From Enterobacter asburiae (lineage in GTDB: Bacteria > Pseudomonadota > Gammaproteobacteria > Enterobacterales > Enterobacteriaceae): 64,000 nucleotides of DNA. A program made the position numbers and the translations under genes. The stretch spans positions 1,984,001 through 2,048,000 of the forward strand of contig JAAQVN010000001.1 in assembly GCA_011754535.1 (NCBI GenBank), read 5' to 3'. Below, piece by piece: positions 9,776 through 22,492 of this stretch. Under the pieces are notes generated by a model. It saw nothing but the letters and a program-made list of their open reading frames with translations, did no database searches and was not told the DNA's origin. Each line of letters starts with the position of its first letter. Position 1 is the stretch's first letter.

Positions 9776-9798
9776 GTTGTACGGACTCCTTAAATAAA

Positions 9799-10557
9799 AT
9801 GAAGCTTTTGAAGACAGTACCCGCAGCACTGATGCTGGCGGGTGGCGTTTTTGCATCACTGAATGCAGCCGCCGATGACACCGTTTTTACTGTCATGGAC
9901 GATCCCTCCACTGCCAAAAAACCGTTTGAAGGTAACCTGAACGCCGGGTATCTCGCCCAATCGGGTAATACGAAAAGCTCTTCTCTGACGGCGGACAGCA
10001 CCCTGACCTGGTACGGCAATACCACTGCATGGTCGCTGTGGGGAAATGCCAGCAACACGTCCGCTAACGATGAACGCTCATCCGAGAAATATGCGGTAGG
10101 TGGACGTAGCCGTTACAACATGACCGACTATGACTACATCTTTGGTCAGGCTAGTTGGTTAACAGACCGCTTCAACGGCTATCGCCAGCGCGATGTGTTC
10201 ACCGCCGGTTATGGTCGTCAGTTCCTGAATGGACCGGTACACAGCCTCCGTTTCGAATTCGGTCCTGGTGTCCGCTATGACGAGTACACCAATGGCGAAA
10301 ATGAAACCCAGCCGCTGGGTTATGCTTCTGGCACGTATGCCTGGCAGATGACCGACAACACCAAATTTACGCAGGGTGTTTCTGTGTTTGGTGCCGAGGA
10401 TACGACGCTGAACTCCGAAAGTGCTTTGAACGTGGCTATCAATGAACACTTTGGTTTGAAATTGGCCTACAACGTGACCTGGAACTCTTCGCCGCCAGAA
10501 ACGGCACCGGATCATACCGATCGCAGAACCACGATTTCTCTGGGCTATAAAATGTAA
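9799..10557 (+). CDS. ydiY: DUF481 outer-membrane beta-barrel protein YdiY
   Basis: Exported 252-aa protein of the DUF481 (salt-induced outer membrane protein) family. A signal peptide is visible at residues 1-24 (charged start, hydrophobic core, cleavage after LNAAA), followed by alternating aromatic/polar strands typical of a beta-barrel and a C-terminal strand ending in an aromatic-rich LGYKM. Start ATG 9799 agrees with E. coli YdiY. The frame stays open upstream to 9679 across a terminator hairpin, but that extension has no homology. Function unknown. Confidence 0.92.
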   Translation: MKLLKTVPAALMLAGGVFASLNAAADDTVFTVMDDPSTAKKPFEGNLNAGYLAQSGNTKSSSLTADSTLTWYGNTTAWSLWGNASNTSANDERSSEKYAVGGRSRYNMTDYDYIFGQASWLTDRFNGYRQRDVFTAGYGRQFLNGPVHSLRFEFGPGVRYDEYTNGENETQPLGYASGTYAWQMTDNTKFTQGVSVFGAEDTTLNSESALNVAINEHFGLKLAYNVTWNSSPPETAPDHTDRRTTISLGYKM

Positions 10558-10563
10558 TCATAG

Positions 10564-10591
10564 CGGGCCGATGATGGTGTCGGCCCGTTTT
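10564..10591 (+). terminator. ydiY intrinsic terminator
   Basis: CGGGCCGA, loop TGATGGTG, TCGGCCCG, then TTTT, seven bases after the ydiY stop codon. Confidence 0.88.
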
Positions 10592-10671
10592 CATTATTAT
10601 GGTTAACCCGCGCCAATAAATTCTCTTCACGCGCAACGGCATTTATTTTATTTGGACAGCTAAAGTTGTAT

Positions 10672-10779
10672 TTAGCCCCAAATCATTGCCGCCCACCGAA
10701 ATAACAGCATTGCGCCGCAGATGGCAACCAGCACCAGCACCATTTTCCAGTGTTTTACGGCAAATCGTTTTGTTGGCAT
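10672..10779 (-). CDS. yniD: small membrane protein YniD
   Basis: A 35-aa protein that starts MPTKRF, has a hydrophobic segment from about residue 13 to 34 (MVLVLVAICGAMLLF) and ends RWAAMIWG. This is nearly identical to the E. coli small protein YniD, which is also found between ydiY and thrS. It is too short for ordinary gene finding but the homology is clear. TTAGGTT precedes the ATG. Inner-membrane localisation is predicted; the role is unknown. Confidence 0.88.
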   Translation of the reverse strand: MPTKRFAVKHWKMVLVLVAICGAMLLFRWAAMIWG

Positions 10780-10876
10780 AACCTAATCCTTGTTCGTTGA
10801 TACGCATAGTCTATCAAACGGGGCTAAAAGATGCGCCTTCCCGGGAGCGATCGGGTTATGCCAACGAGGGTTCGGC

Positions 10877-10969
10877 TCAGAACCAGTGGAATCGTTCGGC
10901 GAGGATCAACAATAAACCTGTTGCGGAAAGGACGTTCAAAATCACAACCGTTCTACTGGATACATTCAT
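10877..10969 (-). CDS. yncL: small stress-response membrane protein, YncL-like
   Basis: A 30-aa frame opening MNVSSRTVVILN, then a hydrophobic stretch (VLSATGLLLILA), ending ERFHWF. E. coli YncL (31 aa) begins MNVSSRTVVLIN and ends in RFGWFI, so the ends and length agree. AGGTG lies six bases before ATG 10969. A single inner-membrane helix is predicted. It runs in the same direction as yniD, 97 bp upstream of it, and away from thrS. Confidence 0.8.
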   Translation of the reverse strand: MNVSSRTVVILNVLSATGLLLILAERFHWF

Positions 10970-11290
10970 GGTATGCACCTGTTGATTTAAAGGCATGTTC
11001 AAGAGTAGCCCAGCATGTCTGAAATGCGAGCACCGGAGAGATGCAGCCTGCAAATTAGCGCGAAATGCCAGCCCATCAATCTGGCTGCAGAGGGTGCAAT
11101 CTCCTTGCTGATAGTGTTAACATTACGTCGCTTGCCGTAAATCCGCATTAATCTGAATTCGGCAGGTGCATGATGACGAACCAATTTGACGATTGTTGGT
11201 CAGATGGTGTCGTAATCTATTGTCAAATCACGATTATTTTCTTTGTATATGCTCTTATGTGTGGGGCATCACTGCAAATAAGGATATAAA
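10970..11290 (+). promoter_or_regulatory. thrS promoter and leader region (321 bp without a gene)
   Basis: This gap holds the divergent promoters of yncL and thrS. In E. coli, ThrRS represses its own translation by binding tRNA-like hairpins in the thrS leader. The last 80 bases here (CTCTTATGTGTGGGGC and onward) resemble the remembered E. coli leader, so the operator is probably conserved. I could not fold it reliably by eye. Confidence 0.45.
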
Positions 11291-13219
11291 ATGCCTGTAA
11301 TTACTCTTCCTGATGGCAGCCAACGCCATTTCGACCACGCTGTTAGCCCTATGGATGTTGCCCTGGACATCGGTCCTGGCCTCGCGAAAGCGACCATCGC
11401 CGGCCGTGTGAACGGTGAGCTGGTTGATGCGTCCGATCTGATTGAAAACGATGCGACGCTTGCAATCATCACCGCGAAAGACGAAGAAGGTCTTGAGATC
11501 ATTCGTCACTCCTGCGCGCACCTGTTGGGTCATGCTATCAAGCAGCTGTGGCCAAACACCAAAATGGCGATCGGTCCGGTTATCGACAACGGCTTCTACT
11601 ATGACGTTGATCTTGACCACACCCTGACCCAGGAAGATATCGACGCGCTCGAAAAACGTATGCACGAGCTCGCCGAAACCAACTATGACGTCATCAAGAA
11701 GAAAGTCAGCTGGCACGAAGCGCGTGAAACCTTCGTCAAGCGTGGCGAGAGCTACAAAGTCTCTATTCTCGATGAAAACATCGCTCATGATGACAAGCCT
11801 GGCTTGTACCATCACGAAGAATACGTCGACATGTGCCGTGGACCGCACGTGCCGAACATGCGCTTCTGTCATCATTTCAAGCTGATGAAGATCGCCGGCG
11901 CCTACTGGCGTGGCGACAGCAACAACAAGATGTTGCAGCGTATCTATGGTACCGCGTGGGCTGATAAGAAAGCCCTGAACGCGTACCTGCAGCGCCTGGA
12001 AGAGGCCGCGAAGCGTGACCACCGTAAAATCGGTAAGCAGCTCGACCTGTACCATATGCAGGAAGAAGCGCCGGGCATGGTGTTCTGGCATAACGATGGC
12101 TGGACTATCTTCCGTGAACTGGAAACGTTCGTACGCTCCAAGCTGAAAGAGTACCAGTATCAGGAAGTGAAAGGCCCGTTCATGATGGACCGTGTGCTGT
12201 GGGAAAAAACCGGCCACTGGGACAACTACAAAGATGCGATGTTCACCACCTCGTCTGAGAACCGTGAATACTGCATCAAGCCAATGAACTGCCCTGGCCA
12301 CGTACAGATCTTCAACCAGGGTCTGAAATCCTACCGCGACCTGCCGCTGCGTATGGCGGAGTTCGGTAGCTGCCACCGTAACGAGCCATCAGGCGCGCTG
12401 CACGGTCTGATGCGCGTTCGTGGCTTTACTCAGGATGATGCGCATATCTTTTGTACTGAAGATCAGGTCCGTGATGAAGTTAACGCCTGTATTCGTATGG
12501 TCTACGATATGTACAGCACCTTTGGCTTCGAGAAGATCGTGGTCAAACTCTCAACGCGTCCGGAAAAACGTATCGGTAGCGATGAGACCTGGGATCGCGC
12601 AGAAGCGGATCTCGCCGTAGCGCTGGAAGAGAACGGCATTCCGTTCGAATACCAGCTTGGCGAGGGCGCGTTCTACGGTCCGAAAATTGAATTTACCCTG
12701 TATGACTGCCTCGATCGCGCATGGCAGTGCGGAACGGTACAGCTGGACTTCTCCCTGCCGCAGCGTTTAAGCGCCTCTTATGTTGGCGAAGACAACGAGC
12801 GTCAGGTGCCGGTCATGATTCACCGTGCCATTCTCGGTTCTCTGGAGCGCTTCATTGGCATCCTGACCGAAGAGTTCGCGGGCTTCTTCCCAACCTGGCT
12901 TGCGCCAGTGCAGGTCGTGGTGATGAACATTACCGATTCTCAGGCAGATTACGTTAAAGAATTGACGCAGAAACTACAAAATGCGGGCATTCGCGTAAAA
13001 GCAGACTTGAGAAATGAGAAGATTGGCTTTAAAATCCGCGAGCACACTTTACGTCGTGTCCCGTATATGTTGGTCTGTGGTGATAAAGAGGTGGAAGCAG
13101 GCAAAGTTGCCGTTCGCACCCGCCGTGGTAAAGACCTGGGCAGCCTGGACGTAAGTGAAGTGATTGAGAAGCTGCAACAAGAGATTCGCAGCCGCAGTCT
13201 TCAACAACTGGAGGAATAA
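11291..13219 (+). CDS. thrS: threonyl-tRNA synthetase
   Basis: Class II aminoacyl-tRNA synthetase (642 aa) that charges tRNA-Thr. An N-terminal TGS domain is at about residues 1-61, the editing domain carries [10 protein letters not shown] (about 73) and CRGPHVP (about 182), and class II motif 1 and motif 2 are followed by the zinc-ligand Cys in MNCPGH (about 334). Motif 3 ([13 protein letters not shown]) and the anticodon-binding domain come last. Start ATG 11291 follows AAGGATATAAA. It heads the thrS-infC-rpmI-rplT cluster. Confidence 0.98.
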   Translation: MPVITLPDGSQRHFDHAVSPMDVALDIGPGLAKATIAGRVNGELVDASDLIENDATLAIITAKDEEGLEIIRHSCAHLLGHAIKQLWPNTKMAIGPVIDNGFYYDVDLDHTLTQEDIDALEKRMHELAETNYDVIKKKVSWHEARETFVKRGESYKVSILDENIAHDDKPGLYHHEEYVDMCRGPHVPNMRFCHHFKLMKIAGAYWRGDSNNKMLQRIYGTAWADKKALNAYLQRLEEAAKRDHRKIGKQLDLYHMQEEAPGMVFWHNDGWTIFRELETFVRSKLKEYQYQEVKGPFMMDRVLWEKTGHWDNYKDAMFTTSSENREYCIKPMNCPGHVQIFNQGLKSYRDLPLRMAEFGSCHRNEPSGALHGLMRVRGFTQDDAHIFCTEDQVRDEVNACIRMVYDMYSTFGFEKIVVKLSTRPEKRIGSDETWDRAEADLAVALEENGIPFEYQLGEGAFYGPKIEFTLYDCLDRAWQCGTVQLDFSLPQRLSASYVGEDNERQVPVMIHRAILGSLERFIGILTEEFAGFFPTWLAPVQVVVMNITDSQADYVKELTQKLQNAGIRVKADLRNEKIGFKIREHTLRRVPYMLVCGDKEVEAGKVAVRTRRGKDLGSLDVSEVIEKLQQEIRSRSLQQLEE

Positions 13220-13765
<546 letters not shown>

Positions 13766-13838
13766 GGCCTTCAAGCAGCAAAATCTGTGGAGCCTTCGGG
13801 TTTCATAGGTTTTGTTCGCCTATGTTTCGTTTATTTAA

Positions 13839-14060
<222 letters not shown>

Positions 14061-14086
14061 GCCGTTAACGTTTAATTTTTTACTAA

Positions 14087-14467
<381 letters not shown>

Positions 14468-14477
14468 GCCAGTTGAG

Positions 14478-14501
14478 AGAGGGGGCTTTGCTCCCTCTTT
14501 T
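14478..14501 (+). terminator. rplT terminator
   Basis: AGAGGG and CCCTCT arms around a GGCTTTGCT loop, followed by a short T-run, 10 bases after the rplT stop. Confidence 0.8.
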
Positions 14502-14589
14502 CATTTAACACCATCAGAAGATTGACATTTATCCGTCCAGGCTTTTCAATAAGGTCTTAACGGTTTTTACCACACAAGGTAACGCAAGC

Positions 14590-14634
14590 ATGAATGCTGC
14601 TATTTTCCGCTTCTTCTTTTACTTTAGCACCTGA
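14590..14634 (+). CDS. pheM: pheST leader peptide
   Basis: 14-codon leader reading [14 protein letters not shown], identical to E. coli PheM as I recall it. Five of its residues are Phe, so ribosome stalling on low Phe-tRNA would prevent the attenuator downstream from forming. Too short for ordinary gene finding. Confidence 0.95.
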
Positions 14635-14684
14635 TCTCAGGAGGCTAGCGCGTGAAAGATGAAACGAAAAACAGCGCCAGATAA

Positions 14685-14707
14685 GCCTCCCGATGGAGGC
14701 TTTTTTT
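14685..14707 (+). terminator. pheST attenuator
   Basis: GCCTCC, loop CGAT, GGAGGC and seven T residues, located 50 bp after pheM and 65 bp before pheS. An earlier GGAGGCTAGCGCG segment (14639) can pair alternatively, as in the known pheST attenuation mechanism. Confidence 0.92.
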
Positions 14708-14729
14708 GTGCCTGAATTTGAGAGAATAA

Positions 14730-15755
<1,026 letters not shown>

Positions 15756-15770
15756 GGGCAGGACAGAACA

Positions 15771-18158
15771 ATGAAATTCAGTGAACTGTGGTTACGCGAG
15801 TGGGTGAACACCACGCTGGACAGCGAAGCGCTTTCCAACCAGATCACCATGGCGGGCCTGGAAGTTGACGGCGTTGAGCCGGTTTCCGGTGCCTTCAACG
15901 GTGTGGTCGTCGGCGAAGTGGTAGAGTACGGCCAGCACCCTAACGCTGACAAACTGCGCGTGACAAAAGTGAACGTGGGCGGTGACCGTCTGCTGGATAT
16001 CGTCTGCGGTGCGCCAAACTGCCGTCAGGGCCTGAAGGTGGCCGTGGCGACCGTCGGTGCCGTGCTGCCGGGTGATTTCAAAATCAAAGCCGCCAAGCTG
16101 CGCGGCGAGCCGTCTGAAGGCATGCTGTGCTCTTTCTCCGAGCTGGGTATTTCCGACGATCACAACGGCATCATTGAGCTGCCGCTGGATGCACCAGTTG
16201 GCACCGATATCCGCGAATACCTGAAGCTTGATGACAACACTATCGAAATCAGCGTTACGCCAAACCGTGCCGACTGCTTAGGCATTATCGGCGTGGCGCG
16301 CGACGTGGCCGTACTGAACCAGACCGAACTCAACGCGCCGGACATTGCGCCGGTTGAAGCGACCATCAGTGACGTGCTGCCGATTCAGGTTGACGCTGCT
16401 GACGCGTGCCCGCGCTACCTCGGCCGCGTGGTGAAAGGCATCAACGTTAAAGCGCCAACCCCGCTGTGGATGAAAGAGAAGCTGCGCCGCTGCGGTATCC
16501 GCTCAATCGACGCCGTGGTTGACGTCACTAACTACGTTCTGCTGGAGCTGGGCCAGCCGATGCACGCGTTCGATAAAGATCGCATTGAAGGCGGCATCGT
16601 TGTGCGCATGGCGAAAGAGGGCGAAACCCTGGTGCTGCTGGACGGCACTGAAGCCAAACTGAATGCCGACACCCTGGTGATTGCTGACCACAGCAAAGCG
16701 CTGGCAATGGGTGGTATCTTCGGGGGCGAGCATTCTGGCGTGAACGATGAGACGCAAAATGTCCTGCTGGAATGCGCGTTCTTCAGTCCGCTCTCCATCA
16801 CCGGTCGCGCACGCCGTCACGGCCTGCACACCGATGCCTCTCACCGCTACGAGCGCGGCGTTGACCCGGCGCTGCAGTACAAAGCGATGGAACGTGCGAC
16901 CCGCCTGCTGATCGACATCTGTGGCGGTGAAGCGGGGCCGGTTATTGACGTCACCAACGAAGCGACGCTGCCTAAGCGTGCGACCATCACCCTGCGCCGC
17001 AGCAAGCTGGATCGCCTGATTGGCCATCACGTTGCCGATGCGCAGGTGGCCGACATCCTGAAGCGTCTGGGCTGTGAAGTGACCGAAGGCCAGGACGAGT
17101 GGAAAGCCGTTGCGCCATCATGGCGTTTCGACATGGAAATTGAAGAAGATCTGGTGGAAGAAGTGGCCCGCGTTTACGGCTACAACAACATCCCTGACGA
17201 GCCTGTCCAGGCGGGTCTGGTAATGGGTACCCACCGTGAAGCTGACCTGTCCCTGAAGCGTGTGAAAACCATGCTGAATGACAAAGGCTACCAGGAAGTG
17301 ATCACCTACAGCTTCGTTGATCCTAAGCTGCAGCAGCTGATCCACCCGGGTCAGGAAGCGCTGATCCTGCCAAGCCCAATCTCCAGCGAAATGTCCGCGA
17401 TGCGTCTGTCCCTGTGGACGGGCCTGCTGGGGACTATCGTTTACAACCAGAACCGCCAGCAGAACCGCGTGCGCATTTTCGAAAGCGGTTTACGCTTTGT
17501 GCCGGATAATCAGGCAAATTTAGGCATCCGTCAGGATCTCATGCTGGCTGGCGCCATCAGCGGTAACCGCTACGAAGAGCACTGGGATCTGGCAAAAGGC
17601 ACGGTTGATTTCTACGATATGAAGGGTGATCTGGAAGCGATTCTGGATCTGACCGGTAAATTATCTGAAATTGAATTCCGCGCGGAAGCGATTCCTGCGC
17701 TCCATCCGGGCCAGAGCGCTGCGATTTATTTAGACGGCAAACGCGTTGGTTTCATTGGGGTTGTTCATCCTGAGCTGGAGCGTAAGCTGGACCTGAACGG
17801 CCGTACCATCGTGTTCGAGCTGGAGTGGAACCCGGTTGCAGACCGCGTTATTCCTCAGGCGCAGGACGTCTCTCGCTTCCCGGCGAACCGCCGTGATATC
17901 GCGGTTGTGGTCGCTGAAAACGTGCCCGCAGCAGATATTTTGGCCGAATGTAAGAAAGTTGGCGTAAATCAGGTAGTTGGCGTAAACTTATTTGACGTGT
18001 ACCGCGGCAAGGGCGTAGCAGAAGGTTTCAAGAGCCTCGCTATTAGCCTTATCCTTCAGGATACCAGCCGTACACTCGAAGAAGAGGAGATTGCCGCTAC
18101 CGTCGCCAAATGTGTAGAGGCATTAAAAGAGCGATTCCAGGCATCATTGAGGGATTGA
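15771..18158 (+). CDS. pheT: phenylalanyl-tRNA synthetase beta subunit
   Basis: 795-aa partner of PheS. The N-terminal tRNA-binding/EMAP-like domain is at about residues 40-150 ([18 protein letters not shown]), followed by the B3/B4 editing domain, B5, the catalytic-like core and a C-terminal ferredoxin-fold anticodon-binding domain ([13 protein letters not shown], about 702). It lies 15 bp after pheS and is clearly co-transcribed with it and with ihfA. Confidence 0.97.
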   Translation: MKFSELWLREWVNTTLDSEALSNQITMAGLEVDGVEPVSGAFNGVVVGEVVEYGQHPNADKLRVTKVNVGGDRLLDIVCGAPNCRQGLKVAVATVGAVLPGDFKIKAAKLRGEPSEGMLCSFSELGISDDHNGIIELPLDAPVGTDIREYLKLDDNTIEISVTPNRADCLGIIGVARDVAVLNQTELNAPDIAPVEATISDVLPIQVDAADACPRYLGRVVKGINVKAPTPLWMKEKLRRCGIRSIDAVVDVTNYVLLELGQPMHAFDKDRIEGGIVVRMAKEGETLVLLDGTEAKLNADTLVIADHSKALAMGGIFGGEHSGVNDETQNVLLECAFFSPLSITGRARRHGLHTDASHRYERGVDPALQYKAMERATRLLIDICGGEAGPVIDVTNEATLPKRATITLRRSKLDRLIGHHVADAQVADILKRLGCEVTEGQDEWKAVAPSWRFDMEIEEDLVEEVARVYGYNNIPDEPVQAGLVMGTHREADLSLKRVKTMLNDKGYQEVITYSFVDPKLQQLIHPGQEALILPSPISSEMSAMRLSLWTGLLGTIVYNQNRQQNRVRIFESGLRFVPDNQANLGIRQDLMLAGAISGNRYEEHWDLAKGTVDFYDMKGDLEAILDLTGKLSEIEFRAEAIPALHPGQSAAIYLDGKRVGFIGVVHPELERKLDLNGRTIVFELEWNPVADRVIPQAQDVSRFPANRRDIAVVVAENVPAADILAECKKVGVNQVVGVNLFDVYRGKGVAEGFKSLAISLILQDTSRTLEEEEIAATVAKCVEALKERFQASLRD

Positions 18159-18162
18159 ACCT

Positions 18163-18462
18163 ATGGCGCTTACAAAAGCTGAAATGTCAGAATATCTGTT
18201 TGATAAGCTTGGGCTTAGCAAACGGGATGCCAAAGAGCTGGTAGAGCTGTTTTTCGAAGAGATCCGTCGTGCTCTGGAAAATGGTGAGCAGGTAAAACTC
18301 TCCGGTTTTGGCAATTTTGATTTGCGAGACAAAAACCAACGTCCGGGCCGTAACCCGAAGACGGGGGAAGATATTCCCATTACAGCCCGCCGCGTGGTGA
18401 CCTTCAGACCCGGCCAGAAGTTAAAGAGCCGCGTCGAAAACGCAACGCCTAAAGCAGAGTAA
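18163..18462 (+). CDS. ihfA: integration host factor alpha subunit
   Basis: 99-aa DNA-bending protein of the HU/IHF family that pairs with IhfB. The beta-arm signature [22 protein letters not shown] is at about residues 46-67, including the intercalating proline. It starts four bases after pheT and ends at a strong terminator. In E. coli it is transcribed from within pheT and with pheST. Confidence 0.98.
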   Translation: MALTKAEMSEYLFDKLGLSKRDAKELVELFFEEIRRALENGEQVKLSGFGNFDLRDKNQRPGRNPKTGEDIPITARRVVTFRPGQKLKSRVENATPKAE

Positions 18463-18474
18463 TATGAACTAACC

Positions 18475-18502
18475 AAAAAGGCCGCCCACGCGGCCTTTTT
18501 TC
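18475..18502. terminator. ihfA terminator
   Basis: AAAAAGGCCGC, loop CCAC, GCGGCCTTTTTT. The flanking A-tract makes it symmetric. btuC starts 63 bp beyond. Confidence 0.9.
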
Positions 18503-18564
18503 TTTGCGCTCTTCGGCAAAGCCGCCGTAAAATCAATTACATCACTCGCTAACAAACCGTACAC

Positions 18565-19545
18565 ATGCTTGATTATGCTCATCGTCAGCACCGTTCCGAT
18601 CGGCGTCGCCTGCTTCTGCTGGTGCTGCTGCTTATTCTCGCCGCGGGTATCAGCCTCTGCGCAGGCGACAGCTGGATCGGGCCTGAAAGCTGGATGGGGC
18701 CTGACGGGCAGCTCTTCGTCTGGCAGATTCGTCTGCCGCGCACCGTCGCGGTGATCCTGGTCGGCGCCGCGCTGGCGCTGTCTGGCACCATTATGCAGGC
18801 GCTGTTCGAAAACCCGCTGGCGGAGCCCGGCCTGCTCGGCGTGTCGAACGGTGCAGGCGTCGGGCTGATTGCGGCGGTAATGCTGGGCGGGGGAGAGCTG
18901 TCCGGCTGGAGTATTAGCCTGAGCGCCATTCTCGGCGCACTGCTGATCACCGTCATTCTTCTTCGCTTCGCCAGACGGCACCTGTCGACCAGCCGGCTGC
19001 TGCTTGCCGGCGTCGCGCTGGGGATCATCTGTAGCGCGCTGATGACCTGGGCGGTCTACTTCTCGACGTCCTTTGACCTGCGTCAGCTGATGTACTGGAT
19101 GATGGGCGGCTTTGGCGGCGTTGACTGGCAGCAGGGCTGGCTAATGGCGCTGCTGGTGCCTGTCATCGCGTGGGCTGCTCTGCAGGCCCAGCCGTTGAAC
19201 CGGCTCGCGCTGGGGGAAATCTCTGCTCGCCAGCTCGGCATGCCGATTGGTTTCTGGCGTAACGTACTGGTCATTGCCATTGGCTGGCTGGTGGGCGTGA
19301 GCGTGGCCCTGGCGGGGGCGATTGGCTTTATCGGGCTGGTCATTCCGCACATGCTGCGTCTGTGCGGTTTCACGGATCATCGAACCTTGCTTCCGGCCTC
19401 GGCGGTTGCCGGGGCCGCCACGCTGCTGGTGGCCGATATCATCGCCCGGCTTGCCCTGACGGCCGCAGAGCTGCCGATTGGCGTGGTGACCGCTACGCTG
19501 GGCGCGCCAGTCTTTATCTGGCTACTATTAAAAGCCGGACGTTAA
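18565..19545 (+). CDS. btuC: vitamin B12 ABC transporter permease BtuC
   Basis: 326-aa FecCD-family inner-membrane permease with about ten transmembrane helices, forming the BtuC2D2 importer that takes cobalamin from periplasmic BtuF. Family landmarks are [19 protein letters not shown] (about 53) and the coupling segment [15 protein letters not shown] (about 251). Gene order btuC-btuE-btuD is that of E. coli. Confidence 0.96.
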   Translation: MLDYAHRQHRSDRRRLLLLVLLLILAAGISLCAGDSWIGPESWMGPDGQLFVWQIRLPRTVAVILVGAALALSGTIMQALFENPLAEPGLLGVSNGAGVGLIAAVMLGGGELSGWSISLSAILGALLITVILLRFARRHLSTSRLLLAGVALGIICSALMTWAVYFSTSFDLRQLMYWMMGGFGGVDWQQGWLMALLVPVIAWAALQAQPLNRLALGEISARQLGMPIGFWRNVLVIAIGWLVGVSVALAGAIGFIGLVIPHMLRLCGFTDHRTLLPASAVAGAATLLVADIIARLALTAAELPIGVVTATLGAPVFIWLLLKAGR

Positions 19546-19577
19546 AAACTACCCGTAAGACAACCTGAGGGAATGCT

Positions 19578-20129
19578 ATGCAGTCAGATATCCTGAATAC
19601 CGAAGTGACCACCATTGATGGGGATAACACCACGCTGGAAGGCTACAAAGGCAAGGTGTTGCTCATCGTCAACGTGGCATCGAAATGCGGCCTGACGCCG
19701 CAGTACGAGCAGCTGGAGAATATTCAGAAGGCCTGGGAGAAAGACGGTTTTACCGTGCTGGGCTTCCCGTGCAACCAGTTCCTGGGCCAGGAGCCGGGCA
19801 GCGAAGAAGAGATCAAAACCTTCTGCAGCACTACCTATGGCGTGACGTTCCCGATGTTCAGCAAAATTGACGTCAACGGTGAAAACCGCCATCCGCTGTA
19901 TGCGAAGCTGATTGCTGCCGCGCCGAAGGCCGTTGCGCCGGAAGAAAGCGGTTTTTACGAGCGTATGGCCAGCAAAGGCCGTGCGCCGCTCTATCCGGAC
20001 GACATTCTGTGGAACTTCGAAAAATTCCTGATTGGTCGTGACGGCCAGGTCGTTCAGCGTTTTTCGCCGGATATGACGCCTGAGGATCCGATCGTCATGG
20101 AATCTATCAAGCTGGCGCTGGCGAAATAA
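19578..20129 (+). CDS. btuE: thioredoxin/glutathione-dependent peroxidase BtuE
   Basis: 183-aa glutathione-peroxidase-family enzyme that reduces peroxides; it is not needed for B12 transport despite its name. The catalytic Cys is in [10 protein letters not shown] (about residue 37), with the supporting Gln in [10 protein letters not shown] and Trp in ILWNFEKF. A Cys replaces the selenocysteine of animal enzymes. Its stop codon overlaps the btuD start by one base. Confidence 0.95.
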   Translation: MQSDILNTEVTTIDGDNTTLEGYKGKVLLIVNVASKCGLTPQYEQLENIQKAWEKDGFTVLGFPCNQFLGQEPGSEEEIKTFCSTTYGVTFPMFSKIDVNGENRHPLYAKLIAAAPKAVAPEESGFYERMASKGRAPLYPDDILWNFEKFLIGRDGQVVQRFSPDMTPEDPIVMESIKLALAK

Positions 20130-20884
20130 TGCCACTCCTGATGCAGCTCACGGACGTCGCCGAGAAGGGGCGTCTGGAGCCGATAACCTGCGGCATCGAT
20201 TCGGGCGAAATCCTGCATCTCGTCGGACCAAACGGCGCGGGTAAAAGTACGCTGCTGGCGCGGATGGCGGGGCTGACCACCGGGCCTGGGCAGATTACGC
20301 TGCTGGAACATGCCCTGGCCGACTGGTCACCCGCCTCGCTGGCCCACCGGCGCAGCTACCTGGTGCAGCAGCAGGTACCGCCTTTTGCGATGCCGGTCTG
20401 GCATTATCTGATGCTGCATCTGCACGACAAACAGCATACGGCACTGCTGGAGGAAGTGGCTGCGGCGTTAGGGCTGGAAGATAAACTGTCCCGGCATGCC
20501 AGCCAGCTTTCCGGTGGTGAATGGCAGCGGGTGCGTCTGGCGGCGGTCATTCTGCAGATCCATCCCGCGGGCAATCCTCACGGGAGGCTGCTGCTGCTGG
20601 ATGAACCGATGAGCGGTCTGGATGTTGCCCAGCAGGCGGCGCTGGATAGCCTGTTAAGCACTCTGAGCAGGAAAGGTATCGCCGTAGTGATGAGCAGCCA
20701 CGATCTTAACCATACGCTGCGTCACGCCCATCGGGTATGGCTCCTGTCGCGCGGCAGAATGATTGCCAGCGGCACGCGGGATCGGGTCCTTACGCCGCCA
20801 AATCTCGCCCGCGCCTACAGCATGTCGTTCCGCAGGCTGGATATAGAGGGACATAAGATGCTGATTTCTACCGGGCAGGAGTAA
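20129..20884 (+). CDS. btuD: vitamin B12 ABC transporter ATP-binding protein BtuD
   Basis: 251-aa ATPase that drives BtuC. Walker A is GPNGAGKST (about residue 33), the signature is LSGGE (about 128), Walker B is LLLLDEP and the switch His follows in SSHDLNH. The ATG overlaps the btuE stop (TAATG), indicating translational coupling. Confidence 0.96.
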   Translation: MPLLMQLTDVAEKGRLEPITCGIDSGEILHLVGPNGAGKSTLLARMAGLTTGPGQITLLEHALADWSPASLAHRRSYLVQQQVPPFAMPVWHYLMLHLHDKQHTALLEEVAAALGLEDKLSRHASQLSGGEWQRVRLAAVILQIHPAGNPHGRLLLLDEPMSGLDVAQQAALDSLLSTLSRKGIAVVMSSHDLNHTLRHAHRVWLLSRGRMIASGTRDRVLTPPNLARAYSMSFRRLDIEGHKMLISTGQE

Positions 20885-20958
20885 CCGTTTCTTGCCTGTG
20901 AACACAATTGCACGCTAAATTACCGAAAGAACAATAAAAGCAGAGGATTCGTCTGAAA

Positions 20959-21423
20959 ATGCGATTCTGGTTTCTCCTCGTGGCGGCACTCTTTCTTGCG
21001 GGATGTAGCAGCCATCGTGCACCGCCGCCTAACCCACGGCTATCAGATTCTATCACCGTCATTGCCAGCCTTAACGATCAGCTGAGCAACTGGCGCGGTA
21101 CGCCTTATCGCTACGGCGGCATGAGCCGCGGCGGGGTGGACTGCTCAGGCTTTGTCCTGATGACGTTTCGTGACAAGTTTGATCTACAGCTTCCGCGAGA
21201 CACGCGCAAACAGGCGGAAATAGGAACAGAAATTGATAAAGACGATCTCCTGCCCGGGGACCTGGTTTTTTTCAAAACCGGCTCGGGAGAAAGCGGTTTG
21301 CATGTTGGCATATATGATACAGACAACCAGTTTATTCATGCCTCTACCAGCCGCGGCGTGATGCGCTCTTCTCTCGATAACGTGTACTGGCGTAAAAATT
21401 TCTGGCAGGCGCGACGTATTTAG
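20959..21423 (+). CDS. nlpC: NlpC/P60 lipoprotein
   Basis: 154-aa lipoprotein with a probable peptidoglycan gamma-D-Glu-mDAP endopeptidase fold. A lipobox LAGC is at residues 13-16 (lipidated Cys16). The NlpC/P60 catalytic Cys is in GGVDCSGFV and the His in GLHVGIYD, with a second polar position in FIHAS. Residues after the lipobox are Ser-Ser, which favours outer-membrane sorting. It ends at a clear terminator. Confidence 0.94.
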   Translation: MRFWFLLVAALFLAGCSSHRAPPPNPRLSDSITVIASLNDQLSNWRGTPYRYGGMSRGGVDCSGFVLMTFRDKFDLQLPRDTRKQAEIGTEIDKDDLLPGDLVFFKTGSGESGLHVGIYDTDNQFIHASTSRGVMRSSLDNVYWRKNFWQARRI

Positions 21424-21447
21424 TCTGCCCGAACACGTTTTTTATGT

Positions 21448-21479
21448 CGGCATGGTAACTATTAAACCATGCCGTTTTT
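21448..21479 (+). terminator. nlpC terminator
   Basis: CGGCATGGT, loop AACTATTAA, ACCATGCCG, then five T residues. The rest of the nlpC-ydiV gap (to 21714) is AT-rich with no recognised feature. Confidence 0.9.
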
Positions 21480-21714
21480 CTCAAATAAGCTGATTAAAGT
21501 TAAATTTACCTAAATTAGCAACATCCTTATGTGTCTGTTTTATCTAAAACTGGCTATTACTCTGTAACCAGGATAAGATTATTTTAGATTCAGGGATAAA
21601 TCTGAAAATTAATACGGAACTAATGAAATTAAACTTATTAAAATCAAGACAGTGGAATTGTGTCAGCAATTGCTCCAGGATGTCCTCTCTCATCTTTAAT
21701 GCGGGGCGAGTGCA

Positions 21715-22431
21715 ATGATTATTACGCTAGATAATGCTTACCAGTCTGAACTGATGCTTCTGCCTGCCCGTAATAGTGCAGGCGAGCTAAAAGGTTTAGA
21801 AATACTGGTTAACTTTACTGGCGTCGGCACCGATGTGAGGATCCCTACCGAGCTCGTTATCCCCCGGCTTTCAGCGGCAGAAGAGTTAGCGCTGTTTAAC
21901 GAAAAACTGCAATTGCTTGATACCTGTAAACTGTTTTTTATTCAGCATCAGTTAATTGCATGGATCAATATTACACCAGCAATTGTTGAGTTTTTATTAA
22001 GTAATGGGAATGCTGTTTCAATTCTTGAGCGTTATCCGTTTCTTGAGTTTACTGTTAATGAGAACTATCCAGGTTTAAATAACGGAAAGGACGATCTGCA
22101 ACTGGCAAGAATGGCGATCCATTTTCCGCTGGTCCTGGCAAACTTTGGTGCCGGTGCTGCATCGCTCAAGGCCGTCTATGATGGATTATTTAAACGGGTT
22201 ATTCTTGATAAAGGATTCATCCAGCAGCGTGCTTCGGAGCTTTCTTTCGAGCCTTTTATGCGCGCGATCCTCTGGCAAATAACGCCGCACTGCCAGTCGG
22301 TGATCGTCTCCGGCATTGACGACCACGCTCTGCTGCAGCGCGTCCTGTCCTTTAATTTTGGTGCCATGCAGGGCGCGCTCTGGCCAGCCGTCTCGCCGGA
22401 GCACGTCACAACGCTCGTTCAGCAGCGATAA
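21715..22431 (+). CDS. ydiV: degenerate EAL-domain protein YdiV (anti-FlhDC factor)
   Basis: 238-aa stand-alone EAL-fold protein. In E. coli and Salmonella the homologue binds FlhD and suppresses flagellar genes and does not hydrolyse c-di-GMP. Here the EAL motif reads LEIL (about residue 28), and the metal-binding motifs are largely lost (NENYP in place of the usual E, FGAGAAS in place of DDFG), so catalysis is unlikely. [15 protein letters not shown] and the C-terminal LWPAV match E. coli YdiV. Position between nlpC and selO is conserved. Confidence 0.88.
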   Translation: MIITLDNAYQSELMLLPARNSAGELKGLEILVNFTGVGTDVRIPTELVIPRLSAAEELALFNEKLQLLDTCKLFFIQHQLIAWINITPAIVEFLLSNGNAVSILERYPFLEFTVNENYPGLNNGKDDLQLARMAIHFPLVLANFGAGAASLKAVYDGLFKRVILDKGFIQQRASELSFEPFMRAILWQITPHCQSVIVSGIDDHALLQRVLSFNFGAMQGALWPAVSPEHVTTLVQQR

Positions 22432-22492
22432 CCCTGCCTTTCGCCCGTGTTTAAGTCCGGGTAAACCCTCTACACTAAAAGCAGGAGGACTT

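Noticed and set aside
9679..9798. 40-codon in-frame N-terminal extension of ydiY
   Set aside because: It spans an intrinsic terminator, lacks homology, and would bury a clear signal peptide that starts at 9799.
11255..12376. 373-codon open frame on the minus strand
   Set aside because: Antisense to thrS; no homology recognised.
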